Assembly: GCF_016862215.1 (NCBI RefSeq)
Contig: NZ_BOMN01000021.1
Span: 1 to 64,000 of the forward strand
Length of the DNA stretch: 64,000 nucleotides
Origin: Winogradskya humida
GTDB lineage: Bacteria > Actinomycetota > Actinomycetes > Mycobacteriales > Micromonosporaceae
Reading direction: 5' to 3'
Position numbers and translations under genes: made by a program
Shown here: positions 41,128 through 49,384 of the stretch, piece by piece
Layout of the letters: each line of letters opens with the position of its first letter
How positions within the stretch are numbered: the stretch's first letter is position 1
The notes under the pieces: model-generated
Seen by the model: the letters and a program-made list of their open reading frames with translations, nothing else
The model's database searches: none
Told to the model about the DNA's origin: nothing

Positions 41128-41769
41128 ATGCGCCTGCGCCGGACCGTTATCGCCACCTTCGCCGCGGCCGCGATCGCCGTGCCCACCCTTGCCACCGCCG
41201 CCCTGGCCTCGACCCCCACGCCGGCCACGGCCACCGCCGCGGCCTCTGTCACGGCGGCCAAGTCGAGCGACAAGTCAAGCGACAAGTCGAGCAGCAAGCC
41301 GAGTGACAAATCGAGTGGCAAGCCGACCGCGAAGCCGACCAAGACCGCCAAGCGGGCCCTTTTCGCCGCTGCCGGCACGGTGACCTCGGTGGATGCGACG
41401 GCCGGGACGATCACTCTGTACGCCAAGGGTGGCACCAAGGACGTCCGCAAGAAGACGATCACGGTGACCGTGGCCGACGACGCGCTGATCAGGGTCAACG
41501 GCAAACGGGGCGCGGGGCTGTCCTCGATCGCCGCCGGGTTCCGGATCGACGTGGGCGGTCGCCGGTCGGGCTCGGACTACACCGCGGAGATCATTATCGC
41601 CAAGGGTAAGGTCCGCGCCACCCCGTCACCGACAGTGTCGCCTAAGCCTTCACCGACAGTGTCGCCTTCGATCTCGCCCTCGCCGAGCGTGGAGCCGTCG
41701 GAGAGCACCGAACCGGGCGACGATGACGACACGTCACCCTCCGCTGAGCCTGGCGACGACTCACAGTAG
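41128..41769 (+). CDS. Secreted Ser/Lys-rich protein with a beta domain
   Basis: A 213-residue exported protein. The signal peptide (about 1-30) ends near ATAALAS. A low-complexity Lys/Ser segment follows (about 45-75, Ser-Asp-Lys-Ser repeats), then a compact beta domain (80-160; GTVTSVDATAGTITLYAKGG, TVADDALIRVNGKRG), of the DUF5666-like or OB-like kind. It ends in a Pro/Ser/Thr-rich acidic tail. AAGGAGT lies 7 nt before ATG at 41128. The role is unknown; the long Ser/Thr tracts suggest a wall-associated or glycosylated protein. A strong terminator follows. Confidence 0.78.
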   Translation: MRLRRTVIATFAAAAIAVPTLATAALASTPTPATATAAASVTAAKSSDKSSDKSSSKPSDKSSGKPTAKPTKTAKRALFAAAGTVTSVDATAGTITLYAKGGTKDVRKKTITVTVADDALIRVNGKRGAGLSSIAAGFRIDVGGRRSGSDYTAEIIIAKGKVRATPSPTVSPKPSPTVSPSISPSPSVEPSESTEPGDDDDTSPSAEPGDDSQ

Positions 41770-41795
41770 TTCCGCTTGAGCTATTGATGATCAGA

Positions 41796-41828
41796 AACGC
41801 CGCGTTCACCGCTTCGGTGCGCGGCGTT
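41796..41828 (+). terminator. Strong hairpin after the secreted-protein gene
   Basis: Outer arms AACGCCGCG (41796-41804) and CGCGGCGTT (41820-41828) enclose a second stem, CACCG/CGGTG, closed by a 3-nt loop. Fourteen pairs in all, with only a 2-nt bulge, 27 bp after the stop codon and just before the glgP promoter. No U-tract, as is common in actinobacteria. Confidence 0.8.
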
Positions 41829-41841
41829 GCGGTGCCGGGCA

Positions 41842-41847
41842 GATACT
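41842..41847 (+). promoter_or_regulatory. -10-like element of the glycogen phosphorylase gene
   Basis: GATACT with a 7-nt gap to GTG at 41855 and no ribosome site, implying a leaderless mRNA starting just after the preceding terminator. Confidence 0.5.
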
Positions 41848-41854
41848 GGCGGGC

Positions 41855-44269
41855 GTGACTGTGGCCAACGACGGCGTCCCCGCCGACGAGTTCGAGACCG
41901 ACCTGCTGCGCAACCTCGCCCACCAGCGGGGGACCACCCGCCAGTCGGCGAGCGCCCAGGACATCTACCAGGCGCTCGCGCTCACGGTGCGGGACCGGCT
42001 CGTCGATCGTTATGTGAAGACCGCCGCGACGTACTACGAGACGAACCCTCGGTTCGTCTACTACCTGTCCGCGGAGTACATGCTCGGCAAGCAGCTGCCG
42101 CAGAACCTGCTCTACTCCGGGCTGCAGAACCAGGCCCGCGACGCCCTCGAGAAGCTGGGTCTCGACCCGGCCGAGCTGGAGGACCTCGACGTCGAGCCCG
42201 GCCTCGGCAACGGCGGGCTGGGCCGGCTCGCGGCGTGCATCCTCGACGCGCTCGCCACCGAGGACATCCCGGCGGTCGGCTACGGCATCCGCTACGACCT
42301 GGGCATCTTCAAGCAGACGTTCGAGGACGGCGCCCAGGTCGAACGCCCCGACGACTGGACGTTCTACGGCAACCCGTGGGAGTTCGCGGCCCCCGACGAC
42401 CAGCAGCCGGTCGGCTTCTACGGCAAGGTCGAGGACGGCAAGTGGACGCCGGACGAGATCGTGCTCGGCGAGCCCAGCCACATGCTCGTTCCCGGCTACG
42501 GCACGCAGACCGTCAACCTGATCCGGTTGTGGCGGGCCAGGGCCAGCCGCGCGTCGTTCGACCTGTCCCGCTTCGGGGAGGGCCGCTACGGCGAGGCCGT
42601 CGACGCGATCGTGCGCTCCGAGAACATCAGCAAGGTGCTCTACCCCGACGACAGCACCGAACTGGGCCGCGAGCTGCGTCTCAAGCAGCAACACTTCCTG
42701 GTCACCTGTGCGCTGCGTGACATCGTGCGCCGTTACCGGCTGCGCAACACCGGCTGGGACACGTTCACCGAGAAGGTGACCGTCCAGCTCAACGACACGC
42801 ATCCGGTCATGGCGATCGCCGAGCTGATGCGCGTGCTGCTCGACGAGGAGGGCCTCGACTGGGACCGGGCCTGGCTGATCGTTCGCGGCACTTTCGCGTA
42901 CACATGTCACACGCTGTTGCCCGAAGCCCTGGAGACCTGGCCGGTCGCGCTGGTGGAACGGCTCCTGCCCCGGCACATGGAGATCATTTATCTGATCAAC
43001 TTCCACTTCCTCCAGGAGGTGGAGCAGGCCTACCCCGGCGACCCCGGCAAGCTGCGGGAGTTGTCGATCATTCAGGAAGAGCCCGAGCGACGGGTACGGA
43101 TGGCACATCTCGCCGTCGTCGGCGCCAAAGCCGTCAACGGCGTCGCCGAACTGCACTCGAAGCTGCTGCGCGAGACCACCCTGCGGCCCTTCGCCGAGCT
43201 GTGGCCCGAACGGTTCCACAACGTCACCAACGGCGTGTCCCCGCGGCGCTTCATGCTGATCGCCAACCCGCGGCTCACCGGCCTGATCAGCTCCCGGCTC
43301 GGCGACCACGACTGGCTGCGCGACCTCGACCGGCTCAGCGACCTCGAACGCGCCGTCGACGACTCCGCCTTCCGCGACCAGTGGCGCGAGGTCAAACGCG
43401 CCAACCGCCGCGACCTCGCCCGGTACGCCCGCGCGGTCACCGGCGTAGCCCTCGACCCCGACGCCATGGCCGACGTCATGATCAAACGGTTCCACGAGTA
43501 CAAGCGGCAGCTCCTGCGCGTCATGCACGTCATCACCCTGATCCACCGCATCCGCCGCGGTGAGACGGCCGGCCTCGTGCCACGGTCGGTCATCTTCGGC
43601 GGCAAGGCAGCCCCCGGCTATTACGCCGCCAAGCGCATCATGCGCCTCGCCAACGCCGTCGCGGACGTCGTCAACGGCGACCCGCAGCTCTCGGCGTACG
43701 TCCGGATGGCCTTCCTGCCCAACTACAACGTCTCCGGCGCCGAACTGATCATCCCGGCCGCCGATCTCTCCGAGCAGATCTCCCTCGCCGGCAAGGAAGC
43801 CTCCGGCACCAGCAACATGAAGCTCGCCCTCAACGGAGCCCTCACGATCGGCACCCTCGACGGCGCCAACGTGGAGATCCGCGACCGGGTCGGCGCCGGC
43901 AACTTCTTCCTTTTCGGCCTCGACGCCGGCCAGGCAGTAGCACTCAAACAGGCCGGCTACCGCCCCCGCAGCTGGTACGAAGCCGACTGGGAACTGCGCG
44001 AAACCATCGACTTCATCGCCACCATCGACGACGGCGCCCTGCGTGAGATCGCCGACGACCTGCTCAACCGCGACGAATACCTGACGCTCGCGGACTACCG
44101 CGCCTACATCGAATGCCAGGACGAGGTCGCCCACGCGTGGGAGGACCGCGACGCCTGGACCCGGATGTCCATCCTGAACGCCGCCCGCAGCGGCTTCTTC
44201 TCCGCCGACCGCACCGTACGTGACTACGGGCGCGAGATCTGGCACACGCCGGCGGTGCCCGAGGTCTGA
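41855..44269 (+). CDS. glgP: Glycogen phosphorylase
   Basis: An 804-residue PLP-dependent phosphorylase that releases glucose 1-phosphate from glycogen or maltodextrin. Length and motifs match the classical (MalP/GlgP) family: YYLSAEYMLGKQLPQNLLY near 65, EPGLGNGGLGRLAACILDA near 115, and the PLP site EASGTSNMKLALNGALTIGT with Lys656. GTLDGANVEI follows. The GTG start at 41855 is set by the leaderless promoter. It forms its own transcription unit between two strong terminators. Cytoplasmic. Confidence 0.96.
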   Translation: MTVANDGVPADEFETDLLRNLAHQRGTTRQSASAQDIYQALALTVRDRLVDRYVKTAATYYETNPRFVYYLSAEYMLGKQLPQNLLYSGLQNQARDALEKLGLDPAELEDLDVEPGLGNGGLGRLAACILDALATEDIPAVGYGIRYDLGIFKQTFEDGAQVERPDDWTFYGNPWEFAAPDDQQPVGFYGKVEDGKWTPDEIVLGEPSHMLVPGYGTQTVNLIRLWRARASRASFDLSRFGEGRYGEAVDAIVRSENISKVLYPDDSTELGRELRLKQQHFLVTCALRDIVRRYRLRNTGWDTFTEKVTVQLNDTHPVMAIAELMRVLLDEEGLDWDRAWLIVRGTFAYTCHTLLPEALETWPVALVERLLPRHMEIIYLINFHFLQEVEQAYPGDPGKLRELSIIQEEPERRVRMAHLAVVGAKAVNGVAELHSKLLRETTLRPFAELWPERFHNVTNGVSPRRFMLIANPRLTGLISSRLGDHDWLRDLDRLSDLERAVDDSAFRDQWREVKRANRRDLARYARAVTGVALDPDAMADVMIKRFHEYKRQLLRVMHVITLIHRIRRGETAGLVPRSVIFGGKAAPGYYAAKRIMRLANAVADVVNGDPQLSAYVRMAFLPNYNVSGAELIIPAADLSEQISLAGKEASGTSNMKLALNGALTIGTLDGANVEIRDRVGAGNFFLFGLDAGQAVALKQAGYRPRSWYEADWELRETIDFIATIDDGALREIADDLLNRDEYLTLADYRAYIECQDEVAHAWEDRDAWTRMSILNAARSGFFSADRTVRDYGREIWHTPAVPEV

Positions 44270-44275
44270 CCCTTC

Positions 44276-44307
44276 CCGGCCGGGACCTCGTGCGGCGTCC
44301 CGGCCGG
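44276..44307 (+). terminator. Terminator of glgP
   Basis: Perfect 11-bp arms CCGGCCGGGAC (44276-44286) and GTCCCGGCCGG (44297-44307) with a 10-nt loop, 6 bp after the glgP stop. Confidence 0.85.
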
Positions 44308-44435
44308 ACCCTCTACTTCGGTGGCGGCGGCTTCAGTGGCGGCGGCTTTGGTGGCTTCGGCAGCGTCGGTGACCTCGGGGCCTTCGTTCCCCGCGGGTGC
44401 CCCGGTCCAGCGGACCCCCTTCCAGCCGGCGTCGC

Positions 44436-44693
44436 CCCGGGCTTGATCACCAGCCGAAGGTGCGCCTGAGGGTCGCCGGCCCGGCGAGCCTTGTCGGCCG
44501 CCGCCCTGACGGCGTTGAGCGCGTGCCGGACATGGTCCACCAGCGCCTGCCCGGCGGGCGTCAGGGCGACATGCCTGCTGGACCGTTCCAGCAGAATCAC
44601 CCCGAGGCGGCTCTCGACACGCCGGATCGCCTTGGACAACGCCGGCTGAGCGATCAGCAGCCGAGCCGCAGCCCGCCCGGAATGCAGCTCCGC
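44436..44693 (-). pseudogene. Remnant of a LysR-type regulator gene
   Basis: About 85 residues keep the LysR DNA-binding domain (ELHSGRAAARLLIAQPALSK, LGVILLERSSRHVALTPAG, then ALNAVRAAADKARRAG). The first 15-20 residues of the domain and the whole effector-binding domain are missing, and flanking sequence in the frame is not LysR-like. The rest of 44308-44926 holds only scattered protein-like fragments, such as FELIERWQSRYPYKAIWVNH on the plus strand at about 44735-44800, and no complete gene. It looks like the decayed end of an older locus. Confidence 0.65.
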
Positions 44694-44926
44694 CTGACCG
44701 ACCTCGACGCCCTGAATGCGTCCTTCACCATGCCGGGCGTCTTCGAACTCATCGAGCGCTGGCAGAGCCGCTACCCGTACAAGGCGATCTGGGTGAATCA
44801 CCAGCCCCTGGGCTGACCAGGTTGCAGGCCCGGGTGAGGTCGCCAATGCCGTTGCGGAGGGCCCGCCCGGCCCCGCGGCGCACAGGTTCCGGCGGGGAGG
44901 GGCGAGTCCTTCTTCAGCGATCGACT

Positions 44927-47900
44927 TCAGCGGCCGAACGAGCGCCCCCAGAGTGCCGGCCATCCCTGACCGAGCCACGACGAAGGGACCAGCAGCCCGT
45001 GCACTGCGATCCGCTGCCAGAACTCCTCGGCGACTCCACCCAGCTCCACGGCATCCGGCCACGAACCCTGCCACAACGGATCACGCAGCGACGACGCCGG
45101 ATAACCCGGCACCGTGACCTGCCGCTGCCCACTGACGGCCGCACTCGCCCCGAGCCCACGTCGTCCGCCGAGGCGAGTGCCCCCACGTGCGTGCGATGGT
45201 CCGGTCAACCCGCCGATCCTGGTGCGGACCCGCCCGATCTCGTCCCGCCCGATCTCGTCCCGCTCGTTCGAGTCTCCGACTCCGCCAGGGCGATCGAACT
45301 GGTTGAGTCCGCCTACTTCGGACGGCTGGGCTGCCCTGTCTGACCCGGCTGTCTCGGAGGGCTCGGTCGCCCCGTCCGGCCCGGCTGTCTCGGACGGCTG
45401 GGCTGCCCTGTCCGGTCCGGCTGTCTCGGACGGCTCGGTCGCCCCGTCCGGCCGACCTATCTCATACGACCGGGCCGCCCCGTCCAGCCGGGCGACACGA
45501 TCTGGCCCGGCCACGCCGTCTGGCCGAGTGGCACCGTCTGGCCCTGCCATGCCGTCTGGCCTAGCGGCGCCTTCTGGCCCGGCCACGCGGTCTGGCCTGG
45601 CCACGCGGTCTGGCCTGGCCACGCGGTCTGGCCTGGCCACGCGGTCTGGACGGGCTGCATCGTCTGGCCGGGGTATTGCGGACGGTCCGGTCGCTGGGAT
45701 GGGGAGGCCGCCCCAGGACGTTACGGCCAGGGCGGCGGCGCGGAGCAGCGGGCTGTGCGGACGTGCCGTCATCGCGGCGGCCAGGGTCGGGTCGTCGGTG
45801 CGGAGGAGGGTGGCGAAGGCGGCTCGGACTCGGAGGGCGACCAGCTCGGCCGTGCGGGCCGGGGCGACGTCGGGTAGCCGGGCGAGTTTGCGGAGTGCCC
45901 CGGGCAGGGGTTCGTCGCGGGACAGGGGTGCGAGGCGGGCTCGTACCTCCAGGGGTAGCTCTTCGATGGCGGCAGTGAGGGGGCGCTGCGCCGTGGCCGT
46001 CCAGAGCTCCGCTGCCTGTGCTGGGTCCTGGAGGGCTTCGCGGACCCGGTCCGTCAACGCTGCCGGGGTCAGGCGGCGCAGCGCGACCAGGCTCGCGGTG
46101 GTGGGCTCGGCCCCGATGAGCACGGCGAGGGCTGGCTCGGGTCGTAGTGGCACCGCGAGGCGTTTGCCCCACTGCTCGGCCAGGCGGTGGGACGGCGGGC
46201 TGCGCCGCACGGGCCTGACCGGTGAAGGATCCGCCGAAGGGTCGTCGCGGGCGGGTGGGGTGGTGACCTGGGGTGGGGGCAGGGTGCGCATCCAGGCGCG
46301 GACGTGCTCGACGAGGTCCGGGGCGGGGTCGGCGTTGAAGCGGGCCTTCATCTCGTCGAGTTTCCAGCCCTTGCCGGTGGACTGGACGCTGACGTTGGCC
46401 CGGATCTCGCCGTCGGGGGCGCGCAGGGCCATCAGCACCATCCGGCCCGCAACTGCCTCGTCCGCGTAGAAGCCGCCGGCGATGCAGTTGCCCATGTACG
46501 CCGCCCAGCCCGTCAGGGTGCTGCCGGTGCGGGCGATCTCGATGCGGTCCGAGGTGCCGGGCAGGACGGTCGCGTCGAAGGCTTGGACCTCGGCGGGCAC
46601 GGTGAACCCCGCGACCAGCGCCTCGGCCGCCTCCTGGCCGGCGAGCAGGGCGGCGCTCAGCTCGGACCAGCTGCGCGGTTTCGCGGGCACGCCGCCGCCG
46701 AGCCCGGCGAGTTGGGCGGCGTGAGCGGCGGTGAGCGCGACCGTGCCAGGTTTCTGGGGCGGTGGGGGATATTCGGCTTGGAGCCGGCCGTGGTTGTGGG
46801 TGATCTCGGCTGCGGGCCGGCCGCGCAGCTGGGCGATGGCGTCGCCGAGCTCGCCGAGCCAGAACAGGTCGGCGACGACTTCGATGCTCGCCGGCGTGGC
46901 GGCGGGGTCGGCGCGCAACCGGTCCGACAGCGACGGCAGGTCTTCCGACCTCGGATGGGGCCAGGTCGCCATGCGGTGTGGCGAGAAATAGCCCGCGGTC
47001 GTGCGCCAGCCGGTGAGGCTCGCGGACATCAGGGTGTCCATCGCCGTTTGAGCGTCCGGGTTGACCAGGTGGTCGTCCCAGTCGGAAAGCATGGCATCGG
47101 CTGTTCGCCACGCGAAAATGGCATACGTAAGGGCTGTGCGGAGCCTGGCATCGACGGTCTGCAGCTGTTTCGCGGAGAGGCTCTCCTGGCCCGCCCGCTC
47201 GGCCAGGTCCCGGACGTAGGAGCCGGGCCGGGCCGGATGTCCGGTCAGACCGGAAACGGGCCGGGCGGCATCAACGGCGGCGCGCCTGCTCAGCAACGCG
47301 GCTGCCGCGTCGAGCTCGTGGCGGTGGTGGACGAGTGCGGCCCCGCTGCCCCGGTCGGCGGCGGTAGCGGCGACCCGTGCCAGCACGGTGGCGCCCATGG
47401 CGTCGTGCAGAACCCTGGTGAACCGCTCCCGCCAGTAGCTCTGCGGGGGATGCCAGAGCGCGGCCTGGATCAGGGTCACGTTTCGGGGCAGCAGGCGCTC
47501 GATGATCGAGTCCTCGTGCTGGGCGTGCCGGGCCCGCAGCTTGGCCATCAGTTCGTGACCGTGCTGCCACTTGCTGAGCCGCTCGACGCGTCGTTGCTCC
47601 CGCAGGACGTCGCAGAGGTGCTCCCACAGGCCGGTGATCAGGGTCAGCCGCCGCCGGGGGCTGTAGGACGACAGCACCCGTCCGAGGTGGTCACCGGCCA
47701 CCGAGGGCAGCCCGTCGGGGAACGGGTCGAGCCCCGCCGGTGCCCTCAGCGCCAGGACCTCGACGAGCTGCTCCGGGCCGAGCAGGTCGCTGACGGCCAC
47801 CGCGAGCCGCAGAACGGGCCACCGCCCGTCGGCGATCGCCTCCAGGGTGGCCGCGCCGAGAGGCTTCGTGGCGTCGGGGCCGAACAGGGCGATGAGCATG

Positions 47901-48226
47901 GCCGCCGGTGGCCCCAGCCGGTCCGCGAAGTGGGGCACCGCGAGTGCGGCGAGGACGGCGTCACGGCGGTCCCCCGCGCCCCCGGCGATCCTCGCGGAGC
48001 GGAACCCGCCACCCAGATCGGCGGTCGCGTCGGCGGCGACCACTCCTGCGGCTGTGACGAGGGTGCTCAGCTCGGCCACCGCGGCTTTCCGGGCATCGGG
48101 CCCGGCCTGCGCGGGACCGACAGCCACCGGGGTGCCCGGCGGGAGATCGGCAGCACGGGTCACGGGGTCGAGTGCCAGGACGCGTTCCCTGGCACCGACC
48201 GCCACACCACCCGACACCGTGACCAT
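44927..48226 (-). CDS. Large PcfJ-like protein with repeat-rich segment
   Basis: A 1099-residue soluble protein, mostly helical. Around residues 573-650 is a segment resembling the PcfJ domain (YMGNCIAGGFYADEAVAGRM, LMALRAPDGEIRANVS, then GKGWKLDEMKARFNADP), a pattern with a conserved Cys, then Gly, then Asn. Residues about 855-978 are degenerate six-residue repeats (Arg-Pro-Asp-Arg-Val-Ala and Thr-Glu-Pro-Ser-Glu relatives) encoded by an 18-bp DNA repeat. The last 60 residues are Trp-rich (EEFWQRIAVHGLLVPSSWLG). ATG at 48226 is the likely start; an in-frame ATG at 48265 is possible. Function unknown. Two DnaA-box sequences lie upstream. Confidence 0.7.
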   Translation of the reverse strand: MVTVSGGVAVGARERVLALDPVTRAADLPPGTPVAVGPAQAGPDARKAAVAELSTLVTAAGVVAADATADLGGGFRSARIAGGAGDRRDAVLAALAVPHFADRLGPPAAMLIALFGPDATKPLGAATLEAIADGRWPVLRLAVAVSDLLGPEQLVEVLALRAPAGLDPFPDGLPSVAGDHLGRVLSSYSPRRRLTLITGLWEHLCDVLREQRRVERLSKWQHGHELMAKLRARHAQHEDSIIERLLPRNVTLIQAALWHPPQSYWRERFTRVLHDAMGATVLARVAATAADRGSGAALVHHRHELDAAAALLSRRAAVDAARPVSGLTGHPARPGSYVRDLAERAGQESLSAKQLQTVDARLRTALTYAIFAWRTADAMLSDWDDHLVNPDAQTAMDTLMSASLTGWRTTAGYFSPHRMATWPHPRSEDLPSLSDRLRADPAATPASIEVVADLFWLGELGDAIAQLRGRPAAEITHNHGRLQAEYPPPPQKPGTVALTAAHAAQLAGLGGGVPAKPRSWSELSAALLAGQEAAEALVAGFTVPAEVQAFDATVLPGTSDRIEIARTGSTLTGWAAYMGNCIAGGFYADEAVAGRMVLMALRAPDGEIRANVSVQSTGKGWKLDEMKARFNADPAPDLVEHVRAWMRTLPPPQVTTPPARDDPSADPSPVRPVRRSPPSHRLAEQWGKRLAVPLRPEPALAVLIGAEPTTASLVALRRLTPAALTDRVREALQDPAQAAELWTATAQRPLTAAIEELPLEVRARLAPLSRDEPLPGALRKLARLPDVAPARTAELVALRVRAAFATLLRTDDPTLAAAMTARPHSPLLRAAALAVTSWGGLPIPATGPSAIPRPDDAARPDRVARPDRVARPDRVARPDRVAGPEGAARPDGMAGPDGATRPDGVAGPDRVARLDGAARSYEIGRPDGATEPSETAGPDRAAQPSETAGPDGATEPSETAGSDRAAQPSEVGGLNQFDRPGGVGDSNERDEIGRDEIGRVRTRIGGLTGPSHARGGTRLGGRRGLGASAAVSGQRQVTVPGYPASSLRDPLWQGSWPDAVELGGVAEEFWQRIAVHGLLVPSSWLGQGWPALWGRSFGR
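45576..45647. repeat. 18-bp tandem repeat inside the PcfJ-like gene
   Basis: GGCCTGGCCACGCGGTCT occurs exactly at 45594, 45612 and 45630, with a variant copy before. Each unit encodes six residues (Arg-Pro-Asp-Arg-Val-Ala type), so copy changes keep the frame. Degenerate relatives extend across 45290-45665. Confidence 0.9.
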
Positions 48227-48280
48227 CACCAGACCATGATGGCCCCGCCGTCCACCGGATTTCATCCTCGAATGCGGCCC

Positions 48281-48289
48281 TGTGGACAA
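48281..48289 (+). promoter_or_regulatory. DnaA-box sequence 1
   Basis: TGTGGACAA, the reverse complement of the DnaA-box consensus TTGTCCACA. It lies 55 bp upstream of the PcfJ-like start. Confidence 0.6.
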
Positions 48290-48312
48290 CTCGCGACAAC
48301 GGTCGGAGGCCC

Positions 48313-48321
48313 TGTGGACAA
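48313..48321 (+). promoter_or_regulatory. DnaA-box sequence 2
   Basis: A second exact TGTGGACAA in the same orientation, starting 32 bp after the first (three helical turns). The shared context CCCTGTGGACAAC shows the pair arose by duplication or is under common selection. Confidence 0.6.
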
Positions 48322-48367
48322 CGCGGGCCCGGCCGGCGCCGGTCGGTCCATCCTTGGGGCACAGCTG

Positions 48368-48404
48368 AGGCCCGCAGCCCCGCGACATGCGGGACCACGG
48401 GCCT
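48368..48404 (-). terminator. Hairpin 1 after the sugar ABC operon
   Basis: Outer arms AGGCCCG/CGGGCCT with an inner CCCGC/GCGGG stem. It is the downstream member of two near-identical hairpins between the permease stop (48470) and the PcfJ-like gene. Confidence 0.75.
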
Positions 48405-48419
48405 GGCGGGACATGGCTG

Positions 48420-48456
48420 AGGCCCGCGACCCCGCGATGTGCGGGACCACGGGCCT
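48420..48456 (-). terminator. Hairpin 2 after the sugar ABC operon
   Basis: The same arms and inner stem as hairpin 1, 52 bp away, beginning 14 bp after the permease stop codon. The tandem pair is probably a double terminator made by duplication. Confidence 0.8.
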
Positions 48457-48469
48457 CGTGGGGTGGTGC

Positions 48470-49384
48470 TCAGCCCTTGACGCTGCCCGCGAGCAGGCCG
48501 CGGACGAAGTAACGCTGGAGGAACAGGAAGATGGTGACCGGGACGATGATGGAGACGAAGGCGCCCGCGGAGAGCAGGTGCCACGCCGTCCCGCGGGTGC
48601 CGCTCAGGTTGGCCAGGGCCACCGTGATCGGGGCGACCGCGTCGCCGCCGCCCGCGAAGGTGAGGGCGACCAGGAGGTCGTTCCACACCCAGAGGAACTG
48701 GAAGATGCCGAACGCGGCCAGGGCCGGGCGCAGCAGTGGCAGCAGCACCCTGAAGAAGATCGCCACGTGACCCGCGCCGTCGACGCGGGCGGCTTCCAGC
48801 AGGGTGGCCGGGATCTCGCGCATGAAGTTGTGCAGGAGATAGATAGCCAGTGGCAGACCGAAGATCGAGTGCGACAGCCAGATCGTCCAGAACGTGTTCG
48901 CCAGGCCCGCGTCCACGTAGAGGGTGAGCAGCGGGATCAGCGTGACCTGCAGAGGCACGATCTGCAGGGCGAAGATGACCAGGAACAGCAGGTTGCGGCC
49001 GGGGAACTTGATCCAGGCGAAGGCGTACGCCGCGATCGTGGCCAGGGTCAGCGGGATCAGCACCGAGGGGATGGAGATCACGATGGAGTTGATGAAGAAC
49101 GAGCCCAGCCCGGCTCCCTCTTCGGAGTCGAGCACCGCCTTGTAGTTGTCGAGGGTGACCTGCGGGTCCGAGAAGAACGTCCACCAGCCGGTCGTCTTGA
49201 TCGCGCGTTCGGGGCGGAACGACGAGACGAGCAGGCCGAACGTCGGCAGGGTCCAGAGGATGGCGATGACGAGCGCGGCGAGCGAGGCCCAGGGGGAGCT
49301 GAGCTTCCTCTTCGCGTACGAGGTGGTGGTCTCGTCCTTGACAGCGGCCGGCAGCACCTCGGTGCTCGGCAGGGCGGTGGTCAT
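48470..49384 (-). CDS. Sugar ABC transporter permease (CUT1, MalG-like)
   Basis: A 304-residue permease with six hydrophobic helices. The N-terminus is cytoplasmic (about 35 residues), and the coupling loop near residue 200 reads EIPATLLEAARVDGAGHVAI, the CUT1 EAA motif. WVWNDLLVALTFAGG near 250 and the QRYFVRGLLAGSVKG tail are typical of MalG-type subunits. ATG at 49384 overlaps the stop of the first permease (ATGA). It is last in the operon, before a double terminator. No ATPase gene is present, so a shared MsiK/MalK-type ATPase is likely used. Confidence 0.92.
   Translation of the reverse strand: MTTALPSTEVLPAAVKDETTTSYAKRKLSSPWASLAALVIAILWTLPTFGLLVSSFRPERAIKTTGWWTFFSDPQVTLDNYKAVLDSEEGAGLGSFFINSIVISIPSVLIPLTLATIAAYAFAWIKFPGRNLLFLVIFALQIVPLQVTLIPLLTLYVDAGLANTFWTIWLSHSIFGLPLAIYLLHNFMREIPATLLEAARVDGAGHVAIFFRVLLPLLRPALAAFGIFQFLWVWNDLLVALTFAGGGDAVAPITVALANLSGTRGTAWHLLSAGAFVSIIVPVTIFLFLQRYFVRGLLAGSVKG

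Noticed and set aside
48281..48321. Replication origin
   Set aside because: Only two DnaA boxes, no AT-rich unwinding region and no replication genes nearby.
48368..48456. Small RNA gene or REP-type element
   Set aside because: Position just after an operon end and the simple hairpins fit terminators better. I saw no further copies in the window.
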